DNA of 64,000 nt from the NCBI GenBank assembly GCA_964538625.1, contig CAZIGH010000001.1, positions 124,001-188,000 on the forward strand, read 5' to 3'. Source of the DNA: JAEUHM01 sp964538625 (GTDB lineage: Bacteria > Verrucomicrobiota > Verrucomicrobiia > Verrucomicrobiales > Verrucomicrobiaceae). The notes beneath the pieces are model-generated. The model was not told the origin of the DNA, did not search any database, and was given only the letters and a program-made list of their open reading frames with translations. Below are positions 26,470 through 36,045 of the stretch, one piece after another (the first letter of the stretch is position 1; each line of letters starts with the position of its first letter). The position numbers were made by a program, and so were the translations under genes.

Positions 26470-29400
26470 GATTGTTGGTGCTAGCGCATTTCACACTTCT
26501 CACAACGACGGTGCTCTCCCAAGTGCCGTACCAGCACTTTGAGGCCAGGCATGTGCATCCTGTCGCACTCACGCCAGACGGTAACAAACTCCTGGCCGTG
26601 AACTCGCCTGCTGCGAGGCTCTCCGTCTTCGATGCCACAACCATGAGCCTAGTGGCAGAGATCCCGGTGGGGTTGGAACCCGTGACCGTACGGGCGCGGA
26701 CCAACGACGAAGCATGGGTGGTCAATGAAGTGTCAGACACCGTCACCGTGATCTCTCTCACCAGTCACTCGGTCATCGCCACACTCCGCGTGGGAGATGA
26801 GCCGGGAGATGTGGTCTTCACGAGTGGCAAGGCATTCGTCTCCTGTTCACGGGCGGGAACCATCCGGGTCTTTGATGCGGCTACCCGTGCGGACCTTGGG
26901 ACCATCACTCTCACCGGTGACTATCCGCGAGCGCTCTGTGTGAGCCATGACGGCAGCAAGGTTTACGCCGCCTTTCTCTTCTCTGGGAACAACACCACCA
27001 TCCTTCCGCGTACCCAGGCACCTCCGCAACCTCCGCCATCCAACCCCTCGCTGCCACCTCCTCCCCAGACCGCACTCATTGTCCCATCCCAGGATTCACG
27101 CATCACCTACGATGTGCTGGACCATGACGTGGCAGAGATTGACGTAGCCTCGCAAACGGTGACTCATTACCATTCCGATCTCGGCACGCACCTTTTTGCC
27201 CTCGCCATGCGGCCCGGTACTCCCGAGCTGTGGGTGACCAACACCGAGTCGCACAACCTCATCGCTACCGAACCTGCCCTCAATGGTGTCTTTGCTACCA
27301 ATCGGCTCAGCCGCCTTACTCTCGGTTCCGGCATTGACACCTTCGACCTCAGCGCACACGCCCAACCTTCAGGCATTGTTTTCGAGGCTGCCGGTGGTTC
27401 CGCTTGGATCTGCGCATTCGGATCGGACCGTATCGCAAGGGTTAACACAAGCACCGGTGCGGTGGAGACCAGTGTGGACATCCGCACGGGTGATCCAGAT
27501 TCCAAGTTCATGCGCGGTCCACGTGGACTAGCGCTGAACGAAGCGGATGGGAAACTCTTCGTGCTCAACAAGCTCGCCAACACCATTTCCGTGATCGACA
27601 CTGCCACGGCGTCGGTGATGGCAGAAGTGGAGACAGGCACCCACGACCCGATGCCGCTGGAGGTGAAACAAGGCCGCGGTTATCTCTTTGACGCCCGACT
27701 CAGCGGGAACGGCACCGTCTCCTGCGCCACCTGCCATTTGGACGCAGATCGGGACGGCCTGGCATGGGATCTTGGCAACCCCGCTGGAAGCATGGTCACC
27801 ACCATGGGGGCGAACGAAGTCATCCATGATTCTCGGCCACGTTCACGTCACTCGCATCCCATGAAAGGTCCCATGGTGACGCAAACTCTCAGAGACATTG
27901 GAGATGGAGCGCCCTTTCATTGGAGGGGAGACAAACCCACCATCCAAAGTTTCAACAGCACCTTTGAGAACCTCATGGGTGGAGAGCTTCAGACAGCCGA
28001 GGACATGGATTTGTTGGCGGCCTACATCAAGTCCCTGACCAATCATCCCAACCCCAATCGCAATCTTGACCGTACCCTTCCATCCACATTCGGCGGTGGT
28101 AACCCGATTCGTGGACGTGATCTCTTCAACCAGCACGTCAACCACTGCTCCCTCTGCCACACCTTGCCGCGCGGTAGCAACAACGTGCTCGACCTGCCAC
28201 ATGAAGCTGGTCGTAACCAGCCGATCAAAAACCCTTCATTGCGACACGTCTATCAGAAGCAGCTATTCAATCCCACGCCAGGCGGCACCAGTGTCTCCGG
28301 CTTCGGCATGTTGATGGATGGCACGGGTTTCCAGATGCCCACAGTGCATCCCTACGTGCTGGATGATCTGACCACCACAGCCGACTTCGCGGACATGAAG
28401 GCCTTCATGCTTTGCTTCGATACCGGGGTAGGAAAGGCTGTGGGCCACAGTGTCACCGTTGACAGCTCCAACCGAACACAAGCTGCCGTGCTCGCAGACA
28501 TAGCCCTCCTTGAAGCGCGAGACGTGGCCGGTGACTGTGATCTCATCGTCAGAGGAAAGCTGGCTGGAGTGGAGCGGGATCTGTTGTTTGCCTCCTCCGC
28601 CTACAAGCTGGACAAGGCGGCAGATGGCACTCTCAATCGCACGGCATTGCTCAATGCCCTGTCCGCCGGCGACAGCCTGACCTTCCTGGGTGTGCTGCCC
28701 GGACTGGGCGGAATCTTATCCATAGATCAAGACGGAGACGGTGCGCTGGACGGAGATGAAGTGAGCGGATCTCCCGTCATTCTTCAACATCCCAAAGATG
28801 CCATCAGCACGCCCGGAGGAAGCGTCACGTTCAGCGTCATCGTGAAGGGAAGTGGATTGACTTACGCCTGGAGGCGCAACGGAAGCAGCTTCGGCGCGCC
28901 CAACGCTGCTAGCATCTCCGTCACAGCGTCTGCGAGCGGCAGTTATGACGTTACCGTCAGCAATGCGCAAGGCAGTGCCAACAGCCGCGTCGCCGCTCTT
29001 ACCGTGCGCAGCGCTCCTGTCATCACCCAGCAGCCCACCTCCAAAGTGGTTACCCCGGGTACGGTGGGCACCATCGGTGTGACTGCGAGCGGCGCACCGC
29101 TCACCTACCAGTGGTATAAGAATGGTGAAGTTCTCATAGGAGCCACTGCGGCCACCCTGGTATTCAACAACGCCCAGAACGCAGACACAGGCACCTACAC
29201 GGTCCGCATTTCCAATGGAGCGGGCAGCGTGATGAGCCTGCCCGCCACGCTTGATGTGCCTGTGCCGCCGGTCGTGCACCCTTTGAACTTGAATGATGCA
29301 CGGGTGGGCGAGAACTATTCCAAACAAGTTACTGCATCCAACAATCCCACGCGCTTCAGCATCACTGGACTACCCCCTGGGCTTTCGGCCAGCACTGCGG

Positions 29401-30578
29401 GGCTGATTACCGGACGTCCGACCAAGTCCGGCCCAGCCACGGTGCGAGTCGTTGCCTCGAATGCCGCAGGAAATAGCCTGGCCGTGGAGGATGAGATGGA
29501 GGTCTTTGACCTCGCCGCAGGCACCGTTGGTTCTTACACCGGATGGATCGCACGTCACCAGGGCTTCAACGGTGGTCTGGGCGGAAGCATCAGCGTCAAA
29601 GTTCTCGCCAACGGCACTTTCACCGGTACGGTTCAACTCGGCACCACACGGCACCCCATCAGCGGGTCCCTTCAGCCATCTGGTATCACCGTGGATTCCA
29701 CGGGTTCAGCCAGCATCACACGCCTTGGCCAGGGACTCACTGTTGGCTTCACGGTTCGACCGGCTAGCAAGTCGCTAGATGGCAGTGTCACCGACGGTTC
29801 GATACACGCGCACTTCAGCGCTCGACAGCCCGGAGTGTTTACGACTGGCCTTCACACCTTTGCCATGCTGGTCAAGCCAGCGCAACGCGGAGATGACAGC
29901 GTGCCCCAAGGGTATAGCATCGGCCGCTACACCGTCAGCAGCAAAGGCAGCGCCAGCGGAACCATCACACTGGCGGATGGCACCAAGTCCACGTTCAGCG
30001 GTCCGGTGGAGGAGGGGGGCCTCGTCAGTGTGTTCAAGTTGCTTTATGCAAACAGTGGCTCCGTACTCGGTTCACTTGGCATCTCACCAGGAATAAGCTG
30101 GTACAAAAAGCCGCAGTCATCCACGTCCAAGACAAAAAGCTACAAGGCAGGATTCCCCGTTCTGGATTTGGATGTGGTGTGTGCGCCATACAGCCCGCCC
30201 GTCGGCATCGTGATGGGGCTACAGCCCGGGCCTGGGAATGCCCGCATGAGCTTCTTCGGAGGGGGCGCACCCAGTCCTGCTACACGACTGGATCTGACTA
30301 CGATAGAACTTGGCACGGGCAGCAAGGTCGTAGCTAAGATCATGGCTCCGAATCCTGGTGTGGTAAGCCTCACGGTGACGCCTCTTAACGGGGGATTTGA
30401 CGGCAGCTTCCTGTTACTCGATGCGGACACCACCGTGGTGCCAAACAAACCCGTAACCCGCATCGGACGGTTCACGGGCGTCATCGTCGGAAACAAAGGT
30501 TACGCGTTCTACCAGCTTCCAGAACTCCCGCCCGGCATTCGCGTGCTTTCGGGCAGCGCCACTTTGGAGGGCAACTGA
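26466..30578 (+). CDS. Large secreted YVTN beta-propeller, diheme cytochrome c and Ig-domain protein
   Basis: The 1370-residue protein has a Sec signal (1-18). Residues about 25-400 are YVTN-type beta-propeller repeats (NKLLAVNSPAARLSVFD, NEVSDTVTVISLTSHSVIATLRVG, NKLANTISVIDTATASVMAEV). Two c-type heme motifs follow, C420-ATCH and C561-SLCH, in a cytochrome c peroxidase/MauG-like arrangement. After this come two Ig-like domains (about 770-935), a putative-Ig domain (about 940-1010, GLPPGLSASTAGLITGRP) and the C-terminal module shared with the 2931 and 30628 proteins. It is coupled to the HMA gene by overlap. A redox enzyme on the cell surface, linked to metal handling, is the best inference. 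Confidence 0.85.
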   Translation: MRLLVLAHFTLLTTTVLSQVPYQHFEARHVHPVALTPDGNKLLAVNSPAARLSVFDATTMSLVAEIPVGLEPVTVRARTNDEAWVVNEVSDTVTVISLTSHSVIATLRVGDEPGDVVFTSGKAFVSCSRAGTIRVFDAATRADLGTITLTGDYPRALCVSHDGSKVYAAFLFSGNNTTILPRTQAPPQPPPSNPSLPPPPQTALIVPSQDSRITYDVLDHDVAEIDVASQTVTHYHSDLGTHLFALAMRPGTPELWVTNTESHNLIATEPALNGVFATNRLSRLTLGSGIDTFDLSAHAQPSGIVFEAAGGSAWICAFGSDRIARVNTSTGAVETSVDIRTGDPDSKFMRGPRGLALNEADGKLFVLNKLANTISVIDTATASVMAEVETGTHDPMPLEVKQGRGYLFDARLSGNGTVSCATCHLDADRDGLAWDLGNPAGSMVTTMGANEVIHDSRPRSRHSHPMKGPMVTQTLRDIGDGAPFHWRGDKPTIQSFNSTFENLMGGELQTAEDMDLLAAYIKSLTNHPNPNRNLDRTLPSTFGGGNPIRGRDLFNQHVNHCSLCHTLPRGSNNVLDLPHEAGRNQPIKNPSLRHVYQKQLFNPTPGGTSVSGFGMLMDGTGFQMPTVHPYVLDDLTTTADFADMKAFMLCFDTGVGKAVGHSVTVDSSNRTQAAVLADIALLEARDVAGDCDLIVRGKLAGVERDLLFASSAYKLDKAADGTLNRTALLNALSAGDSLTFLGVLPGLGGILSIDQDGDGALDGDEVSGSPVILQHPKDAISTPGGSVTFSVIVKGSGLTYAWRRNGSSFGAPNAASISVTASASGSYDVTVSNAQGSANSRVAALTVRSAPVITQQPTSKVVTPGTVGTIGVTASGAPLTYQWYKNGEVLIGATAATLVFNNAQNADTGTYTVRISNGAGSVMSLPATLDVPVPPVVHPLNLNDARVGENYSKQVTASNNPTRFSITGLPPGLSASTAGLITGRPTKSGPATVRVVASNAAGNSLAVEDEMEVFDLAAGTVGSYTGWIARHQGFNGGLGGSISVKVLANGTFTGTVQLGTTRHPISGSLQPSGITVDSTGSASITRLGQGLTVGFTVRPASKSLDGSVTDGSIHAHFSARQPGVFTTGLHTFAMLVKPAQRGDDSVPQGYSIGRYTVSSKGSASGTITLADGTKSTFSGPVEEGGLVSVFKLLYANSGSVLGSLGISPGISWYKKPQSSTSKTKSYKAGFPVLDLDVVCAPYSPPVGIVMGLQPGPGNARMSFFGGGAPSPATRLDLTTIELGTGSKVVAKIMAPNPGVVSLTVTPLNGGFDGSFLLLDADTTVVPNKPVTRIGRFTGVIVGNKGYAFYQLPELPPGIRVLSGSATLEGN

Positions 30579-30627
30579 TTTCTACCTCATTTTAACTGAC
30601 CGAACAACGACCCACGCAAACACACAC

Positions 30628-33600
30628 ATGATAATGACACGATACAAACTCATGGCCTGCGCGCTTCTCCTTTGCAGAAGCGGACTGGCTTCAACCGTGA
30701 CCCCCGGAGACCCGCAGGCAGGCGGCATTCACTATGCCTGGACCGTAGAAGTGACAGGCAATGACAACGCGACCCTCCAAGATGCCTGTGGCGGCTGGAG
30801 CTGGGAGGACCAGTCTCTCTTCAGTGCTGGAGAGACGCCCGTAGGCTGGACGCATACCTCCAAGTGGGTGGCGCTCACGGTTACGGAGAAAACCGTGCTC
30901 ACCTTAAACTTGGCACCCGACGCCACAGTGCCAGATGGCCAAGGTGCATTCCACCCCAGTGAGCAAATGGCACCATCATTCACGCTTTGGCGGAACTGGG
31001 ACAATGATGATGGAGACGAACACACCTACCCCAACCGGCAGAATGTCCCGTGGGCGGAGGATCTCGTCTATCTGGATCACCTGGCCAACAGCACCAATAG
31101 CCCCCAGAAGCGCTCCTGGGTGCTCGAGCCGGGTCAGTACACCCTCGTGCTCGGCAGTAACGCTGCTTCGCAGGATAGCCCCGCAGATCAGGGCTTCAGC
31201 GCTACCATCACCACTGCCAAAACCGCAGCGGTGGACGTGGGAGCTCCCGGTGGCGTCGGCTACTCCTACACCGTGGTGGCGGAGCCTGGCCAAACCGGCA
31301 ATGCGAAGAACCACACCGGCGCATGGAGCTGGTCAGACACCAGCCCAGGTTTCAACCCCGATGGTTCGCAGGGCTGGACGCATACCTCCCGGTGGCTGGC
31401 GATGGATGTCACAGCGGATGCCTTTGTGACCATCACGATGGAGCGAGATGCCACAGTGCCATTTACCGGTATGGGCAACGTCGGAGGATTCGCTGCCGTG
31501 GACCAGATGTTCCCGTCCTTCACTCTGTATCGAGGCTGGGACAATGATGGGGGAGACAACCACACCTACAACAACCGTGGTCGCGTGCTGTGGGCAGAGG
31601 ATCTCACTTACATGGACCACATCAACAACAGCAGCGAGACCACCATCTCACGGACTTGGTTCCTGCCAGCCGGAAAGTACACCGTGGCCATGGGGGGCAA
31701 TGCCCCTTCTGAAACCGCTCCTCCGCGGCAGGGTTTCAAGTTCACCTGGGCTGCCGTGGCTGGTTCGATAGGCGTGGGAAATGCCGATCCCGCACCAGGC
31801 GGCATAGGCTACTCCCATACCATTGTGGCAGGAGCATCCGCCACTGGCTCCTTGAAGAACCACACGGGTGCATGGAGCTGGGAAGACCAGAACGTCGCAC
31901 CCGCAGGTGGTGAGGGCTGGACGCACACCTCCCGCTGGGTGGCGCTTCAACTGACGGAGCCTGCCACCTTCACCATCACAATGGGAAGAGATGCCACGGT
32001 TCCATTCGCAGGAGCCGGAAATGTGGGTGGGTTCGCTGCGGTGGACCACATGTTCCCATCGCTCACTTTGTACAAAGGCTGGGACAATGATGGCACTGAC
32101 TTCCACACCTACCCGAACCGCGCCAACGTCCCCTGGGCAGAAGACATCACCTACTTTGACCATATTGATAATGCCACGGCTGAAACCATCACTCGTTCAT
32201 GGACCCTGCCTGCCGGGAACTACACCTTCGCACTGGGCAGCAACTCTCCCTCGGAGAGCAATCCTCCGCGCCAAGGCTTCAGCTTCAGCTACACCACCAC
32301 TGCGCCACAGTATGCAGGCCCGGTGATCACCAAACAGCCCAAAAACCTCGCCGTTCTCGGTGGAGCAGATGTGAAGTTCAGCGTCAGCGCCACTGGGCCT
32401 GGGCTGGTGTATCAGTGGTATCACAACGGCGTAAAGCTCATCGACAAAGCCTCGCCTGTTCTTGGCATCGATGATGTCACGGGTGCCAATGCGGGCACCT
32501 ACACCGTGGAAGTACGCAACGCAGCTGGTTGGCTCTTGAGTAGCCCTGTCACACTGGTGGTCACCGAGAAGCCTGTGATGAACATGGTGAACCTGCCAGA
32601 CATCAACATCGGTCAATCCGTGAACGTGCAGGTCACCGCCACCAACAACCCAACCGGCTTTGTCATGACTGGCAGACTGCCAAAGGGTGTCAGCTTCAAC
32701 AAGCGCACCGGTCTCATCTCTGGACGCGCGCTGCAGGCAGGGGACTTCAACGTCGCATTCAAAGCGTTTAACCAGGCGGGCCAAAGTGTCGCTGCAGCGT
32801 CTGACACTATGAGCGTGACGGGGCTTCAGCCCTTCCACACCGGTACGTTTACCGGGCTGCTAGGTCGTTCGCCATTTTCCAATGACAACTTGGGCGGTCA
32901 TATCCGCATCACCGTCACGCCCGTGGGTGGATTTACCGGCACCCTGAAGCTGGGTACGCTTAGCTACCCGCTGAAGGGAGTCTTGGACACCACCACTGCC
33001 ACGCTGGCTGGCGGTCAGACCATCGAGAGGCCGGGGCGGGCACCACTGACGCTCACCTTCACCATTCCTCCCACTCATCGCTTGGCCATTGGCCAAGTAG
33101 CTGACGCCGGCAGCGTGATGCACTTCGTGGCGCGGAACGCGGATGCGGATGCGGCCAGCTTCGCAGGGTATCACACACTTGCTTTGAAAGTCATCGAGCA
33201 GGACGCGCAAAACAGCGGAAACCCAAGCGGCCATGGCTATGGCACCTTCACCGTCTCGTCAGCGGGTATTGCGACCGGCTTCCTCATGCTTGCCGACGAA
33301 ACCAAGGTTACCTTCTCCGCACCGGTGGAGACGAATGGCTCCTTGGGGCTTTATGCTCTGCTATACAGAAATGGAGGTTCCGTCCTCGCCCAGTTGTACA
33401 TGGACAAAGGGGCGTCAAACAATCTGGCTGCCTCCTACATCGACTGGCTCAAGAAGCCCGAACCCGCTTCTTCAAGAAGCCTGATTTACAAAAATGGCTT
33501 CGGCCCTCTCAGCCTGGATGTAGTGGGACGCAAATACACCGCACCCTCAAGTGGCATTCCGTTGAATGCCACTGTCGGCTCGCAGAACGGCACCATCAAG

Positions 33601-33894
33601 GTGGACAGCACACCTACGCGCATCAGCACGAACTTCACGGTAAGCGGCGCAAGAGTCGTGACCTTCGAGCCACCGAACCCGAATGGGTTCTCCCTGTCCT
33701 TCACCATCGGTACCGGTCTGTTCAAGGGTGGCTTCACTGACGGAGGACGCAGCGTCAAGTTCAACGGCGTCATCGTGGACATGGGCACGGCGCAGCAGGC
33801 GTTTGGAACCTTCCTCATCCCGGAGAGCACGGCAGCTGGAGCGGCAAGGCACAGCCGGTCCGTGGAGATCGAAGCCCGGACACCGACTCCTTAA
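30628..33894 (+). CDS. Large secreted protein with three tandem ~180-residue repeats, an Ig-like domain and shared C-terminal module
   Basis: The 1088-residue protein has a Sec signal (to about S22). Three homologous repeats cover about residues 27-200, 201-385 and 386-560. Each has GGI/VxYS, NHTGAWSWxD, GWTHTSRWVAL, RDATVP, a WDNDxxDxHTYxNR loop and WAEDLTYxDHI. The Asp/Asn loop could bind a cation. An Ig-like domain (about 565-650), a putative-Ig domain (GRLPKGVSFNKRTGLISGR) and the C-terminal module shared with its upstream neighbour follow. It starts 49 bp after that neighbour. I do not recognise the repeat family by name. Being in this operon suggests a metal- or surface-related role. 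Confidence 0.8.
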   Translation: MIMTRYKLMACALLLCRSGLASTVTPGDPQAGGIHYAWTVEVTGNDNATLQDACGGWSWEDQSLFSAGETPVGWTHTSKWVALTVTEKTVLTLNLAPDATVPDGQGAFHPSEQMAPSFTLWRNWDNDDGDEHTYPNRQNVPWAEDLVYLDHLANSTNSPQKRSWVLEPGQYTLVLGSNAASQDSPADQGFSATITTAKTAAVDVGAPGGVGYSYTVVAEPGQTGNAKNHTGAWSWSDTSPGFNPDGSQGWTHTSRWLAMDVTADAFVTITMERDATVPFTGMGNVGGFAAVDQMFPSFTLYRGWDNDGGDNHTYNNRGRVLWAEDLTYMDHINNSSETTISRTWFLPAGKYTVAMGGNAPSETAPPRQGFKFTWAAVAGSIGVGNADPAPGGIGYSHTIVAGASATGSLKNHTGAWSWEDQNVAPAGGEGWTHTSRWVALQLTEPATFTITMGRDATVPFAGAGNVGGFAAVDHMFPSLTLYKGWDNDGTDFHTYPNRANVPWAEDITYFDHIDNATAETITRSWTLPAGNYTFALGSNSPSESNPPRQGFSFSYTTTAPQYAGPVITKQPKNLAVLGGADVKFSVSATGPGLVYQWYHNGVKLIDKASPVLGIDDVTGANAGTYTVEVRNAAGWLLSSPVTLVVTEKPVMNMVNLPDINIGQSVNVQVTATNNPTGFVMTGRLPKGVSFNKRTGLISGRALQAGDFNVAFKAFNQAGQSVAAASDTMSVTGLQPFHTGTFTGLLGRSPFSNDNLGGHIRITVTPVGGFTGTLKLGTLSYPLKGVLDTTTATLAGGQTIERPGRAPLTLTFTIPPTHRLAIGQVADAGSVMHFVARNADADAASFAGYHTLALKVIEQDAQNSGNPSGHGYGTFTVSSAGIATGFLMLADETKVTFSAPVETNGSLGLYALLYRNGGSVLAQLYMDKGASNNLAASYIDWLKKPEPASSRSLIYKNGFGPLSLDVVGRKYTAPSSGIPLNATVGSQNGTIKVDSTPTRISTNFTVSGARVVTFEPPNPNGFSLSFTIGTGLFKGGFTDGGRSVKFNGVIVDMGTAQQAFGTFLIPESTAAGAARHSRSVEIEARTPTP

Positions 33895-33908
33895 CCGAAA
33901 CCCCTTCC

Positions 33909-33937
33909 GCCGGGCGGCTCGCAGTGGGCTGCCCGGC
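33909..33937 (+). terminator. Hairpin after the three-repeat protein gene, possible attenuator
   Basis: GCCGGGC and GCCCGGC form a perfect 7-bp stem 14 bp after the stop and 14 bp before the next start. No T-run follows, so it may only reduce read-through to the downstream gene or stabilise mRNA. Confidence 0.45.
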
Positions 33938-33951
33938 ATTGTATTCCTTCT

Positions 33952-34989
33952 ATGAAACGAATCGTCGGCATCGTCTTCGCTCTCTTTACTTTCAGTCAGT
34001 CCCTCTACGCTCATCACGGACTGGACTACATGCTTTTGCAGGATGGTCGTGCGCCCGAGTGGCTCTCCTTCATGCCATTCACTGCCGCAGACTTTTCTCG
34101 GGGCCCTTATGGAGATGAGTTCAGTATCGAAAGCGGACTCCTGCTAGGTCTAGGACGTGACTTCGGTCTTGGCGTCAGCGCTGGGTGGTTAGATGAGGAA
34201 GGTGGTGACTGGCGCTACTCCGCCGTGACGCCGTATCTGAGCATTCCACTGTTCCGATCTGAATCCGTTCCGTGGCTGAAGGTCAGTTTGTTCGCTGGCT
34301 GGCAGTTCGCTGCAGATCCAGAGGAAGCCTACCGTGAAGTGATCGTCTATGAAACCAGCTCCACTTCAAGGTCTCGGCAAGTCTCAAGCACAGTCGCGCC
34401 CGGCACTCAGCCTGCGGCCAAGTCCCACAGTCATTCCTCCACAAAGCACAGTTCCCTATCGAAACACTCAGGCGGTGGCGGCGGCGGGGGGGGGCCAGAT
34501 GCTCCCGGTGGCGGGGGTGGCGCACATGACCACCCTGTGGCCGCACCGGCTGTGCCTACCATCACCCGTCAGCCCACAAAGCCAAAAGCGGTCAAGCCTG
34601 TGCCTGTGGTGAAACGCATTCCGGTCGATCCCTACGCTGGAGCTACCGGCATCCATCGCCACGGAGAGGAAGGGTTCGTCGCCAGACTCATCACCACCGT
34701 CGATCTTGACGAATCCAATCAACTAGCGTTCAACCTCATCAACTTCACGCCGCGCAGCGGACGAACCGGTTGGGGTTACGCGGCTGCTTGGCGTCACACG
34801 TTTCACCATGATCTCGCCTTCAGCCTGGAAGCCACTGGTGATTTTGATTCTGTGGCATGGCATGAAGTCGTGGGCGCTGTCCACTGGTCCCCCTTGCACT
34901 GGATGGTGCTCAAACTGGGAGCGGGCACGGGACTGGGTGATGAATCTTCCGACTTTTCACTCCACACTGGCCTGGTATTGCGGTTTTGA
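33952..34989 (+). CDS. Outer-membrane beta-barrel-like protein with His/Ser/Gly-rich insert
   Basis: The 345-residue protein has a Sec signal ending SLYA, so the mature N-terminus begins HHGLDYMLLQD. Amphipathic beta strands occur on both sides of a low-complexity insert (about 140-230). The insert is rich in Ser/His (HSHSSTKHSSLSKHS), then poly-Gly and GGGGGAHDHP. The last residue is Phe in TGLVLRF, as in outer-membrane proteins. It follows the metal-linked series and lies next to a metal ABC permease, so the histidines may bind metal. This is inference; no family is named. Confidence 0.65.
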   Translation: MKRIVGIVFALFTFSQSLYAHHGLDYMLLQDGRAPEWLSFMPFTAADFSRGPYGDEFSIESGLLLGLGRDFGLGVSAGWLDEEGGDWRYSAVTPYLSIPLFRSESVPWLKVSLFAGWQFAADPEEAYREVIVYETSSTSRSRQVSSTVAPGTQPAAKSHSHSSTKHSSLSKHSGGGGGGGGPDAPGGGGGAHDHPVAAPAVPTITRQPTKPKAVKPVPVVKRIPVDPYAGATGIHRHGEEGFVARLITTVDLDESNQLAFNLINFTPRSGRTGWGYAAAWRHTFHHDLAFSLEATGDFDSVAWHEVVGAVHWSPLHWMVLKLGAGTGLGDESSDFSLHTGLVLRF

Positions 34990-35035
34990 GCGCGTGCCGA
35001 CCAAGCGCGTTGCCGCCGAAGCCCTTGAAAAATGG

Positions 35036-35932
35036 CTAGCTGGGAGGCAGGGGGGATGGGGCCTGGCTTCGGGCACCAGCGTCTGGTCTTTCTCGGAGCC
35101 TTCGCGCAAAAAGGCCGTAACGCGGACTGAAGAAGTAAGCCAGGAAGAAAAGACCGCCCAGTACCACGATGATGGTGGAACTGATGTGCCAGCCCAGCGG
35201 ATAGGACAGAAAGAACGCTGCCACGGAACCCAGAGCTCCGATAAGGCCACCACCCCAGAACAGCGCCCTTGCGTCATCCGTAAAGAGATAAACGGTGGCT
35301 GCGGGTGCCACCAGCAGTCCTACGCTCAGGATACAGCCCACTGCCTGTAGTGATGAAATGAGCACCAGGATGATGATGGTAAACGAAGCGTAGTTGAGCC
35401 ACCTTACTGGCACACCGAGGCTGGCCGCGATGTTTTCCTCAAACAACCAAATCAGCATTGGGCGCTGCAAGGCGGTCAGCAGCACCACGGAGAGTACGCT
35501 CACTCCAAACGCCATCCACAGGTCCGCATCACTCATGCCTACGATGCTGCCGAAAAGCCACTCATCCAGCTTGGCCCGAAGACTCAGCTTGTTAAGAATC
35601 AGTAGCCCCACTGCGAATGCCGTGGTGTAGAGGATGCCCATAGCCGTGTCCTCCTTGATGCGGGAGGTGCGTGAGATCATGAGCGAGCCAAGACCTACCA
35701 AAATGGCCGCAAACACGGCTCCCCCCAGCGTACTCCAGTCCGTGAGTCCACCCGTAATGAGCACAGCCAGCGCGATGCCAGGCAGCAAGGAATGAGAGAT
35801 GGTGCCGACCTTCAGAGCTGTGGAGCGCAGCACTACGAAACCGCTGGCGAACCCGTTTGTGAAACCAATCATCACGCACGCCAGCAGTGCTCGGCGAGCG
35901 ATAGAGGATTCAAAAAAGTCGGCAAAGGTCAT
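35036..35932 (-). CDS. Metal ABC transporter permease (ZnuB/MntB family)
   Basis: The start at 35932 (MTFADFFESSIARRALLACV) gives 298 residues; a further ATG lies 18 bp upstream. The protein has 8-9 hydrophobic helices with the ABC-3 family features FTNGFASGFVVLRSTALKVGTISHSLLPG and VGLLVAPAATVYL. It would be the membrane part of a Zn, Mn or Fe importer. No ATP-binding or substrate-binding gene is adjacent on either side, which is unusual. The partners must be elsewhere, or be lost. The C-terminus has an extra charged tail. Confidence 0.88.
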   Translation of the reverse strand: MTFADFFESSIARRALLACVMIGFTNGFASGFVVLRSTALKVGTISHSLLPGIALAVLITGGLTDWSTLGGAVFAAILVGLGSLMISRTSRIKEDTAMGILYTTAFAVGLLILNKLSLRAKLDEWLFGSIVGMSDADLWMAFGVSVLSVVLLTALQRPMLIWLFEENIAASLGVPVRWLNYASFTIIILVLISSLQAVGCILSVGLLVAPAATVYLFTDDARALFWGGGLIGALGSVAAFFLSYPLGWHISSTIIVVLGGLFFLAYFFSPRYGLFARRLRERPDAGARSQAPSPLPPS

Positions 35933-36045
35933 GAGTGGTCCAATCAACACCGCTGAAGCCGGGTTGCAACGCCGCCTTCACTGAGCTGCCAACGCATTCC
36001 AGCTTGCAACCTCCACGTCCATTCAGTCATCTTCTCAGCGCACCC

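Noticed and set aside
24741..34989. Cytochrome oxidase assembly operon because of SCO
   Set aside because: No CcO subunit, heme O synthase or CtaG genes are nearby; the neighbours are surface proteins.
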